From NCBI GenBank assembly GCA_023422095.1, contig JAEZSD010000102.1:1-14728 (forward strand): DNA of 14,728 nucleotides, written 5' to 3'. Position numbers and translations under genes: made by a program. This DNA is from Bacillota bacterium. GTDB lineage: Bacteria; Bacillota_I; Bacilli_A; RFN20; CAG-826. The notes below the pieces were generated by a model, which was not told the DNA's origin, did not search any database, and saw only the letters and a program-made list of their open reading frames with translations. Below, in pieces: positions 1-5,429 of this stretch. Numbering within the stretch: the first letter of the stretch is position 1; every line of letters starts with the position of its first letter.

Positions 1-841
1 CATATTCGATAACATGCTTATCTTGATCAATTATTCCCTGATGCCCATCAACAACAAGAAGGACTATTTCGCTTCTCTCTATTGCTTTTAGCGCTCGAAT
101 GGCTGAATATTTATCAATTGCTTCATATATTTTTCCGCGTTTTTTTAACCCAGCTGTGTCGATTACAACATAGTTTTTATCATCTTTTGTAAAAGGAGTA
201 TCAATTGAATCTCTGGTTGTTCCAGAAATATCACTAACGATTACTCTTTCTTCATTTAGTAGGCAGTTAACGATGGAAGATTTTCCAACATTAGGACGAC
301 CAACAAGACAAAAAGTGATTTGATCAGCTTGAATTTCGTATTGTTTTTCTGGTAATAAGTTAACAATTTTTTGTAAGAGATCGCCGATTCCAATGCCGTG
401 AGAACCACTAACCGCGATAGGCTCCCCAAGCCCAAGAGCATAAAATTCTTGGGTATCAGAAATATGGATTCCTTCATCAATTTTGTTAACAACAAGAATA
501 ACTGGCTTTTTGACTTTATAAAGCATTTTTGCAACAAGGCGATCATCAGAGGTTAGACCCAGATGACTATCAGTGACAAATACAATGATATCAGCTTCGT
601 CGATTGCGATTTGGGTCTGTATACGAATTTGCTCTTGGAACGGACGATTTTCGATTTCAATACCACCAGTATCGATAACAGAAAAAGAATGGCCTAACCA
701 CTCACACTTTCCATAAAGGCGATCGCGAGTAATTCCGGCCTCATCATCAACAATGGCGTGTCTTTCGCCAATGATGCGATTAAATATTGTTGATTTGCCA
801 ACATTTGGTGAACCAACAATCGCAACAATGCCATTAAGCAT
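1..841 (-). CDS. der: Ribosome-assembly GTPase Der (EngA), N-terminal 280 residues, cut by window edge
   Basis: Der is a double-GTPase that binds the 50S subunit and is needed for its late assembly. I translated the minus strand from 841 to 1 and found one uninterrupted frame of 280 codons; the usual protein is about 435 residues, so the rest of the second G domain and the KH-like domain lie beyond the left edge. First G domain: P-loop GSPNVGKS at residues 10-17 (the family more often has GRPNVGKS), DTGG at 57-60, NKID at 119-122. Second G domain: GRPNVGKS at 181-188, SGTTRDS near 206-212, DTAG at 228-231. The ATG overlaps the end of cmk by 8 bp, and an AAGGAG inside cmk about ten bases upstream serves as ribosome site, so translation is probably coupled. 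Tandem P-loops make the identification firm. Confidence 0.96.
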   Translation of the reverse strand, partial: MLNGIVAIVGSPNVGKSTIFNRIIGERHAIVDDEAGITRDRLYGKCEWLGHSFSVIDTGGIEIENRPFQEQIRIQTQIAIDEADIIVFVTDSHLGLTSDDRLVAKMLYKVKKPVILVVNKIDEGIHISDTQEFYALGLGEPIAVSGSHGIGIGDLLQKIVNLLPEKQYEIQADQITFCLVGRPNVGKSSIVNCLLNEERVIVSDISGTTRDSIDTPFTKDDKNYVVIDTAGLKKRGKIYEAIDKYSAIRALKAIERSEIVLLVVDGHQGIIDQDKHVIEY

Positions 842-1514
842 AGTTTTCTTTCTCCTTCATTTTTTCGTCGATAATATCAAGGACAGTTTGAACGACTTCA
901 TCGACAGTCATGTAAGAAGTATCTAATAAAACTGCATCGGGAGCCGCTTTTAAAGGAGCGAATTCACGGTGTGAATCAATATAATCCCTTTTCCGAACAT
1001 CGGCATCTATTTCTTCTAGAGTACATGCGATTCCTTTGCTAAGGTTTTCTTCATATCGACGGACAGCTCTTGTCTCAACGCTGGCAATTTGAAAAATTTT
1101 GACTTCAGCGTTTGGTAGAACATATGTTCCTATATCTCTTCCATCCATGATAACGGAATCCTTTTCGGCCATTTTTCTTTGTGATTCAACTAACGCTAAT
1201 CTTATATCTTTATAAGAGGCAATATATGAAACTTGAGAAGAAACTCGAGGTTCACGTATTTCATTCGAAACATCACGCCCGTTACAAAGGACAATGTGGT
1301 TAGGTTTAAGTTCAATATGAATTTCGGGGATTAAACTAACGCATAATTTTTCATTTTGGCAATCAATTCCTTTTTCAAGACAATACCAAGTGAAAGCGCG
1401 GTACATCGCACCGGTGTCAATGTAAGTAAAACCTTTAATTTCGGCAACTTTTTTGGCCACTGTCGATTTTCCAGCAGCCGCTGGACCATCAATCGCTACA
1501 GCAATTTTAGTCAT
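834..1514 (-). CDS. cmk: Cytidylate kinase
   Basis: This enzyme phosphorylates CMP and dCMP with ATP to give the diphosphates, a salvage and homeostasis step for RNA, DNA and lipid precursors in the cytoplasm. The 226-residue product has the usual length for the family. Residues 10-18 are the P-loop GPAAAGKST, followed by YIDTGAMYRAFTW (substrate-binding DTGxMYR motif) near residue 31, and the MDGRDIGT motif in the middle of the protein. The ATG at 1514 follows a strong AAGGGGGA ribosome site. It sits 12 bp behind the 99-residue membrane protein gene and overlaps der by 8 bp (ATGCTTAA), so the three genes look like one transcription unit. cmk-der adjacency is common in Bacillota. Identification is firm. 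Confidence 0.97.
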   Translation of the reverse strand: MTKIAVAIDGPAAAGKSTVAKKVAEIKGFTYIDTGAMYRAFTWYCLEKGIDCQNEKLCVSLIPEIHIELKPNHIVLCNGRDVSNEIREPRVSSQVSYIASYKDIRLALVESQRKMAEKDSVIMDGRDIGTYVLPNAEVKIFQIASVETRAVRRYEENLSKGIACTLEEIDADVRKRDYIDSHREFAPLKAAPDAVLLDTSYMTVDEVVQTVLDIIDEKMKEKENYA

Positions 1515-1526
1515 AATGTCCCCCTT

Positions 1527-1826
1527 TTAACGGAACGCCACAATGGCGAACCATACAAGTCCTGCAATAATAAGCAAAGCGCCAAAAGAAAAAGATGAGA
1601 TTATCAAAATCTTTTTTCTTGTTCTTCTCTTTAAAAAAGCCACTTGTTTCTTGTCCTCTTCAATAGTGTCAATGACTTGATCGATGGGGAGAGTAGAAGT
1701 GGTGTTCAAAGCTTTTTCGTTGCTATCTTTTTTCTTATTTGATTTTGTGGTTTCTAAAACAGGAGAATTGTCTTTCGTTAAAGACTGACGATATTTCTTG
1801 TATTTTACAACTCTCGTTTCTTCCAT
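1527..1826 (-). CDS. Unknown 99-residue protein with one C-terminal membrane helix
   Basis: I do not recognise a family. The N-terminal 65 residues are polar and lysine-, serine- and threonine-rich with no obvious fold. Residues 66-72 form a basic patch (KRRTRKK) and residues 73-97 form a single hydrophobic helix ending two residues before the C-terminus. This suggests a tail-anchored-like protein with its N-terminal part in the cytoplasm, by the positive-inside rule; there is no signal peptide. It is the first gene of the unit with cmk (12 bp downstream) and der. The ribosome site is weak (AAGG only a few bases before the ATG). The upstream AT-rich region up to 1952 should hold its promoter, but I cannot pick a convincing -35/-10 pair. 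Low complexity of the cytoplasmic part means homologs may be hard to find by sequence. Confidence 0.7.
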   Translation of the reverse strand: MEETRVVKYKKYRQSLTKDNSPVLETTKSNKKKDSNEKALNTTSTLPIDQVIDTIEEDKKQVAFLKRRTRKKILIISSFSFGALLIIAGLVWFAIVAFR

Positions 1827-1952
1827 AAACCTTATGTCTTTTAGTTTACTAAAATTAAATAATAATTTATAGACCCTTTTTAATATATTTGTTCTTTTTC
1901 AATAAAAAAGTTCAATACATAACAAGAAAGACAAAAAAGAAAGGTCTATTTG

Positions 1953-1980
1953 TTGCAAAATTCTGATTTTGTTTTATAAT
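1953..1980 (+). promoter_or_regulatory. Sigma-A type promoter of the ferredoxin gene
   Basis: TTGCAA at 1953-1958, a 16-bp spacer and a perfect TATAAT at 1975-1980. It lies 28 bp before the ferredoxin ATG, leaving a leader of about 20 bases that carries the AGGAGG ribosome site. A start just downstream of the -10 fits. The -35 matches consensus at four of six positions. Confidence 0.7.
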
Positions 1981-2008
1981 CTTACTATACAATTAGGAGG
2001 ACATATCG

Positions 2009-2188
2009 ATGGCCAAAAAGAAGATTAAAATCGATAAAAGCTTATGCATCGGTTGCGGAGCCTGCGCAGGCACCTATCCCGATGATATTAAGATGGACGA
2101 TGACGGTCTAGCAACACCCATCAACGGTGTCGCGGACGAAGATGCAGTTGATGTCTGCCCTGTTGGTGCAATTTCCGTTGAGGAATAA
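2009..2188 (+). CDS. Small [4Fe-4S] ferredoxin, 59 residues
   Basis: A one-cluster electron carrier of the bacterial 4Fe-4S ferredoxin type. The translation is MAKKKIKIDKSLCIGCGACA at its start; Cys13, Cys16 and Cys19 form the CxxCxxC motif and Cys50 in CPVGAI is the fourth ligand. A second CxxCxxC set is absent, so it binds one cluster. The acidic central and C-terminal part (many Asp/Glu) suits docking to reductases. AGGAGG at 1995-2000 lies eight bases before the ATG. It is a single-gene unit with its own promoter and terminator, opposite in strand to all genes around it. Codons ending in C (GGC, GCC, ATC, GAC) are more frequent than in the minus-strand genes, which may reflect high expression. 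The partner enzyme is not in the window. The gene is easily missed because of its length. Confidence 0.95.
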   Translation: MAKKKIKIDKSLCIGCGACAGTYPDDIKMDDDGLATPINGVADEDAVDVCPVGAISVEE

Positions 2189-2195
2189 CTTATAT

Positions 2196-2227
2196 AAAAA
2201 AGCTAGGCTTCATTGCCTAGTTTTTTT
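2196..2227. terminator. Bidirectional intrinsic terminator between ferredoxin and ribU
   Basis: Perfect 6-bp stem CTAGGC (2203-2208) / GCCTAG (2215-2220) with a 6-base loop, followed by seven T on the plus strand (2221-2227) and preceded by an A-run (2196-2201) that gives a T-run on the minus strand. It therefore can stop transcripts from both converging genes. The TAG stop of ribU (2217-2219) lies inside the stem. Confidence 0.88.
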
Positions 2228-2924
2228 GTGCTCCAATTTTGTCTATTAAGATATGCATCCTCTTATATAAAAGGAAAGTTAAAAGTACGACTCCTATATC
2301 TTTTATGAGATTGAAAGGAACGGCGACGAACCAAAAGTAAGGCCACCGCAAAGAAGTGACAGCGGGATTTGCTAATTGAACAATACTGAGAAGCATTTCT
2401 TCGCTCCACCCCATTACGAAAATATAAAAGTCCAGGATAACAAAGGTAGTGAAAAAAGAAGCAGCTGTCAGCTGACATAAAGTTCCAATTGTTAAACCAA
2501 TGATAGCTGAACTGACCTTCCGTTTTCTTCGATAAAAAATCGAGGCTGGAATAACAAAGGCAAGAGATATAACTAAATCTGATAATTCGCCAACTCCAAG
2601 CGTTGAAGTCATTGGCAATTTAACAATGGTTTTCGCAATAACTACTAATGTTGCAGACCATGGTCCGTAGGCAAATCCAGCGATTAAAGCTGGCACTTCA
2701 TCAAAATGAATATTTAAAAAAGGTGGAAAGAAAGGGATATTAAAATTGAAGAAGGGGATAATATATAAAATGATGGAAATGGCTGCAAAAACGCCACTTC
2801 TTGCAAGAATTTTAGTGTTTAAGCCTTTGAATTTAGATTCTGTGCCTCTAAGCAAAATGAAAATAAAGATTGCTATTAAGCCAGCTGAAGCAATGACTAT
2901 TCTCCATAAATCCCAATCAGACAT
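2217..2924 (-). CDS. ribU: Riboflavin ECF transporter substrate-binding subunit RibU
   Basis: The S-component of an energy-coupling-factor transporter for riboflavin; it works in the membrane with the shared EcfA-A'-T module, which is not encoded here. The 235-residue protein is strongly hydrophobic. Family features are the segment FDEVPALIAGFAYGPW (about residues 74-89), GVGELSDL (110-117) and PFNLIKDI (203-210). An additional hydrophobic segment at residues 8-26 precedes the first helix of the usual fold (which begins near residue 40), making the protein longer than the roughly 190 residues of B. subtilis RibU. The start at 2924 is supported by the upstream AAGGAG held in a hairpin. An FMN riboswitch immediately upstream independently supports riboflavin as substrate and indicates repression when FMN is plentiful. 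It appears to be a single-gene unit ending in the shared terminator. Confidence 0.93.
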   Translation of the reverse strand: MSDWDLWRIVIASAGLIAIFIFILLRGTESKFKGLNTKILARSGVFAAISIILYIIPFFNFNIPFFPPFLNIHFDEVPALIAGFAYGPWSATLVVIAKTIVKLPMTSTLGVGELSDLVISLAFVIPASIFYRRKRKVSSAIIGLTIGTLCQLTAASFFTTFVILDFYIFVMGWSEEMLLSIVQLANPAVTSLRWPYFWFVAVPFNLIKDIGVVLLTFLLYKRMHILIDKIGAQKN

Positions 2925-2933
2925 AAAATAAAA

Positions 2934-2952
2934 GGCTCCTTATTCCAGAGCC
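2934..2952 (-). promoter_or_regulatory. Expression-platform hairpin that hides the ribU ribosome site
   Basis: On the minus strand GGCTC (2952-2948) can pair with GAGCC (2938-2934), extended by a U-G pair, with a 7-base loop. The AAGGAG ribosome site of ribU (2941-2936) lies in the loop edge and 3' arm. The stem is followed by TTTTATTTT, so it might also act as a weak intrinsic terminator. Which mode dominates, blocking translation or ending transcription, cannot be told from sequence; the interrupted U-tract favours translation control. Confidence 0.65.
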
Positions 2953-2958
2953 AAAAAA

Positions 2959-3062
2959 CTTCTTTTATCCAGACTTTACTGTCGCCACTTGAATCACACA
3001 AGTTCCTGCTTATTCAGCTCGCGGGGTTTACCGCCGGTCACGTTTATCGTTGCCCTGAAGTG
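2959..3062 (-). ncRNA. FMN riboswitch (RFN element) upstream of ribU
   Basis: Read on the minus strand, the conserved blocks appear in order: CTTCAGGGCA (3060-3051), GACCGGCGGTAA (about 3039-3028), CCCGCGAGC, GCAGGA, TGTGATTC, GGCGACAGTAAAGTCTGGAT (about 2986-2967) and the closing AAAGAAG (2965-2959), whose GAAG pairs with the initial CTTC to form P1. These are the invariant blocks of the RFN aptamer, in correct order and spacing. The aptamer binds FMN and turns the downstream gene off. It starts seven bases after the parB stop codon, and the predicted transcription start coincides with its 5' end. Confidence 0.97.
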
Positions 3063-3068
3063 ATACCC

Positions 3069-3098
3069 ATTATACATTATCTATAGATAGAGAGTGAA
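3069..3098 (-). promoter_or_regulatory. Promoter of the FMN riboswitch-ribU unit, inside the end of parB
   Basis: Minus strand TTCACT (3098-3093), 18-bp spacer, perfect TATAAT (3074-3069). Seven bases past the -10 lands at about 3062, the 5' base of the riboswitch P1 stem, which is the expected geometry. The TAA stop codon of parB (3072-3070) is part of the -10 hexamer. Confidence 0.72.
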
Positions 3099-3912
3099 TA
3101 AATTTTTCACGTTCTTCCTCGGTATCGAAACGGAGCGATATTGTTTTGGGGCTAATACTAGCCTGGCAGTTTAGTAAGGCTTTTATTTTTCTTTCTTCTT
3201 CAAGCAAGGAAGGCGATTTTTTCATTGAATAAACTAATCGTTCTACTTCTCTAACAGATAGTTTGTCGTGATAAATTATCGGCAAGATCTTTTTGATATT
3301 ATCAATTGAAAGAGTGGAGAGGGCTCTTGCGTGGCCAAAGGAAAGAACATTATTTGAAATATCTCTAAGAACAAAATCAGGCATTTTGATAAGCCTTATT
3401 ATATTTGTGATTTGAGATCTTGATTGTTGCATCATCTCAGCTATTTCATTCTGAGTAAAGTGATAACGCTTTTGCAAACGATTTAAAACAAGAGACATTT
3501 CAACAATATTACTGTTTTTATCTTCTTCTAAGCGCTTGGCTAAAAAGACTAGCATGTCCTCTTCGTCTATCTTTATAACGCTGCATGGAATAGCATCAAG
3601 TTTTAATTTAAGAGCAGCAATATAATAAATGCGAGGGTAGAGTATTTCGTATCGATCTTCTTTGTTGATTACTAATATAGGTGAGGTAAGACCTTTCTCC
3701 TTTACCTGGTTGGTAATGACTTCAAGCTGCTGTTCATTAATTCTAGCTTTTTTGAGAATTGGGTTGTCGTCGATCATACCAACACGAATATATCCAGGTG
3801 TGGAGCTTGAATATTCTTTTTCTAAAGAAGAAATGATATCGGTGCTCGAAAAACGCTTCATCAAAGTGGAAAGCGATGAGCGAAGAATTTTTGGATTATT
3901 ATCTTTCTTCAT
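3070..3912 (-). CDS. parB: ParB/Spo0J-like chromosome partition protein with degenerate CTPase motifs
   Basis: ParB binds parS sites, spreads as a CTP-gated clamp, recruits condensin and stimulates ParA. The 280-residue length and order of domains fit: basic N-terminus, ParB N-domain (about 40-140), helix-turn-helix with FTQNEIAEMMQQSRSQITNI (152-171), the conserved GHARAL (193-198), LSVREVERLV (218-227) and a C-terminal dimerisation segment (about 250-275). The CTP-binding pocket is abnormal. Where the family has AGERRxRAA this protein has YPRIYYIAA (92-100), and the ENLQR motif aligns with KRLEE (126-130). The DNA-binding part looks sound. The ATG at 3912 overlaps parA by 14 bp and has AAGGAAG upstream. 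Pairing with parA and a parS 0.8 kb away supports the assignment over Noc, which also normally keeps GERR. Whether it still binds CTP is open. Confidence 0.88.
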   Translation of the reverse strand: MKKDNNPKILRSSLSTLMKRFSSTDIISSLEKEYSSSTPGYIRVGMIDDNPILKKARINEQQLEVITNQVKEKGLTSPILVINKEDRYEILYPRIYYIAALKLKLDAIPCSVIKIDEEDMLVFLAKRLEEDKNSNIVEMSLVLNRLQKRYHFTQNEIAEMMQQSRSQITNIIRLIKMPDFVLRDISNNVLSFGHARALSTLSIDNIKKILPIIYHDKLSVREVERLVYSMKKSPSLLEEERKIKALLNCQASISPKTISLRFDTEEEREKFIHSLSIDNV

Positions 3913-4666
3913 GATCGATAACTTCCTTAGCTAAAGAAAAGTATGCCAAAGAACCGCTGCTGTTCGGTTTATAAACTGTGACAGGTAATCCCTTCGCGTT
4001 GCTTTCTGGAATCGATATATTCCTTGGGATTTGAGTTAAAAAAGTATTTTCTTTAAATAGGCCTCTTATTTGAGTGGTGATTTCTGTTCCAAGTCTTGTT
4101 TTGGAATCATACATCGTCATTAAAAAGCCTTCTATCCCAAGATTTGGATTATAGGTCGTTTGGATTCGTGAGACACTCGATAAAATTTGAGCAACGGCTT
4201 CCATGGCGAAGTATTCACATTGAACCGGTATTAAAACCGAATGAGCTGAAACAAGAGAATTAACGGTTAGAAAGCCCAAACTGGGAGGACAGTCGATAAT
4301 TATATAGTCATATTCCTTTTTAATTTGTTCAATCGCTCTTTTTAAGAGCGAAAAAGGCTTATCTGTTTTGTTAGCCATCACATCAGCGGAAGCTAAAATC
4401 AACTTAGAAGGAAGTAAATCAAGCGTCTTGAGCATTGTTTTTCGAATAACGGTGTTAATATCAGAATCACCAGTAAGAACTTCAAAAACACACTTATTTA
4501 TTAAGGTAATATCAATTCCAAGACCACGAGATGAATTACCCTGAGGATCCATATCAACAAGGAGTACTCTCCTGGTGAAATGAGCAAGGGCAGATGAAAG
4601 ATTTATGGCGGTTGTGGTTTTTCCTACCCCACCTTTTTGATTGGCAATAGCGATAATTTTAGTCAT
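3899..4666 (-). CDS. parA: ParA/Soj-type chromosome partition ATPase
   Basis: A deviant-Walker ATPase that forms ATP-dependent dimers on nucleoid DNA and moves or regulates ParB-parS complexes; Soj in B. subtilis also regulates DnaA. Counting from the ATG at 4666 (255 residues), residues 11-18 are KGGVGKTT (deviant Walker A with the signature lysine K11), 38-44 DMDPQGN, and IIIDCPPSLGFLTVNSL near 122-138 (Walker B). There is no N-terminal helix-turn-helix, so it is the short chromosomal type. An in-frame ATG exists at 4687, but it would give the non-conserved prefix MFHEEHT, sits on the parS palindrome and lacks a ribosome site. The 4666 ATG has GAGGAA six bases upstream and begins the conserved MTKIIAIANQKGG. 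parB follows with a 14-bp overlap. It has its own promoter, so parAB need not depend on the mnmG-rsmG transcript. Confidence 0.96.
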   Translation of the reverse strand: MTKIIAIANQKGGVGKTTTAINLSSALAHFTRRVLLVDMDPQGNSSRGLGIDITLINKCVFEVLTGDSDINTVIRKTMLKTLDLLPSKLILASADVMANKTDKPFSLLKRAIEQIKKEYDYIIIDCPPSLGFLTVNSLVSAHSVLIPVQCEYFAMEAVAQILSSVSRIQTTYNPNLGIEGFLMTMYDSKTRLGTEITTQIRGLFKENTFLTQIPRNISIPESNAKGLPVTVYKPNSSGSLAYFSLAKEVIDHEER

Positions 4667-4670
4667 TGTG

Positions 4671-4686
4671 TGTTCCTCGTGGAACA
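4671..4686. promoter_or_regulatory. parS centromere-like site overlapping the parA start region
   Basis: TGTTCCTCGTGGAACA differs at one base from the perfect palindrome TGTTCCACGTGGAACA, a form of the B. subtilis consensus TGTTNCACGTGAAACA. The one broken position, read on the minus strand, makes GAGGAA, the Shine-Dalgarno of parA. The site shares its first base with the -10 box and covers the predicted transcription start. I found no second good match in the window. Confidence 0.9.
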
Positions 4687-4714
4687 TTATATACCTATCC
4701 TAACGATAAATCAA
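4686..4714 (-). promoter_or_regulatory. Promoter of parA-parB
   Basis: Minus strand TTGATT (4714-4709), exactly 17 bp, then perfect TATAAT (4691-4686). The expected start, about 4679, lies in the middle of parS and gives a leader of only about a dozen bases before the parA ATG, with the ribosome site almost at the 5' end. ParB on parS should therefore block this promoter. Confidence 0.78.
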
Positions 4715-4727
4715 AGAAAGGTATACC

Positions 4728-5429
4728 CTATAAGGGTTTTTTCTTGATCTCGGCAAAATCACGAGGATATTTTAAAGGCGAATCTTGATCTTTTTCGATA
4801 ATAACAATTGCCCGGTTCTCTCCGGACTCAGGAAGAGTTTCTTCATAAACTTTTTTCAAATGACAATTCATTTTCTTTAATGCTGATTTGGCTTCAGTAT
4901 ATTCTTTTTCCCAATCAGGGCCTTTCATAGCGACTAATTTACCGCCTTGTTTAAGAAGTGGCATCGCTAATTCTAAAAGAATATTCAATGGGGCAATTGC
5001 TCTAGCAAAAACAAAATCGTATTCTCCACGATGGTTTCTTCCGTATTCTTCAATACGTTCTGAGACACAATTAATATCCCATTTTTTGCTAACAACATAA
5101 TCACTCAAATAATTAATTTTCTTTTTTGTTGAATCGATAAGAGTTAATTTCACTTGAGGGTTCAATATATAAAGGACAAGACCTGGATAGCCAGCTCCGG
5201 TTCCAATGTCGATAACTTTTTTCCCGCTTAAATCTATATCAAAAAGACCAAGAGCACTATCGAGCACCATCTTTTCCATGAAAATAGATGGGTCGGTAAT
5301 GGCGGTCAAATTAAAAGATTCATTAGTTTTCAATGTTGAGTGCATTAATTCTTCAAGCTCATCAGCCTGTAAGGCTGTGCAAGATATGTAACGCGTTTCT
5401 AAAAATTTTCTTAATGTTTCTTTATTCAT
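4728..5429 (-). CDS. rsmG: 16S rRNA (guanine527-N7)-methyltransferase RsmG (GidB)
   Basis: Uses S-adenosylmethionine to methylate G527 in the 530 loop of 16S rRNA; its loss is classically linked to low-level streptomycin resistance. From the ATG at 5429 the product has 233 residues, normal for the family. It shows FNLTAITD (about 39-46), the SAM-binding loop DIGTGAGYPG (74-83), and FARAIAPLNILLE in the middle. An in-frame TTG at 5435 is only two bases from the AAGGAG, while the ATG at 5429 is eight bases away, so I chose the ATG. It overlaps the end of mnmG by 8 bp (ATGAATAA), indicating coupling. gidA-gidB pairing is the standard arrangement. The next gene, parA, has a separate promoter; no terminator is evident in the 61-bp gap, so read-through into parA is likely. 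Confidence 0.96.
   Translation of the reverse strand: MNKETLRKFLETRYISCTALQADELEELMHSTLKTNESFNLTAITDPSIFMEKMVLDSALGLFDIDLSGKKVIDIGTGAGYPGLVLYILNPQVKLTLIDSTKKKINYLSDYVVSKKWDINCVSERIEEYGRNHRGEYDFVFARAIAPLNILLELAMPLLKQGGKLVAMKGPDWEKEYTEAKSALKKMNCHLKKVYEETLPESGENRAIVIIEKDQDSPLKYPRDFAEIKKKPL

Noticed and set aside
256..546. Minus-strand open frame of 96 codons in the der region
   Set aside because: It is an alternative frame; the der frame is continuous from 841 to 1 with all GTPase motifs.
1827..1952. Promoter for the 99-residue protein, cmk and der
   Set aside because: Several TTGAA- and TATA-like words exist in this AT-rich stretch, but no pair has acceptable spacing, so none is listed although a promoter is expected.
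4667..4687. Upstream ATG of parA giving an N-terminal MFHEEHT
   Set aside because: Those codons are the parS palindrome read as protein; the start at 4666 has the ribosome site and the conserved N-terminus.
4726..4736. CCCTATAAGGG followed by T-run, looking like a terminator on the plus strand
   Set aside because: The stem has only four base pairs and nothing is transcribed toward it on the plus strand; on the minus strand it lacks a U-tract.
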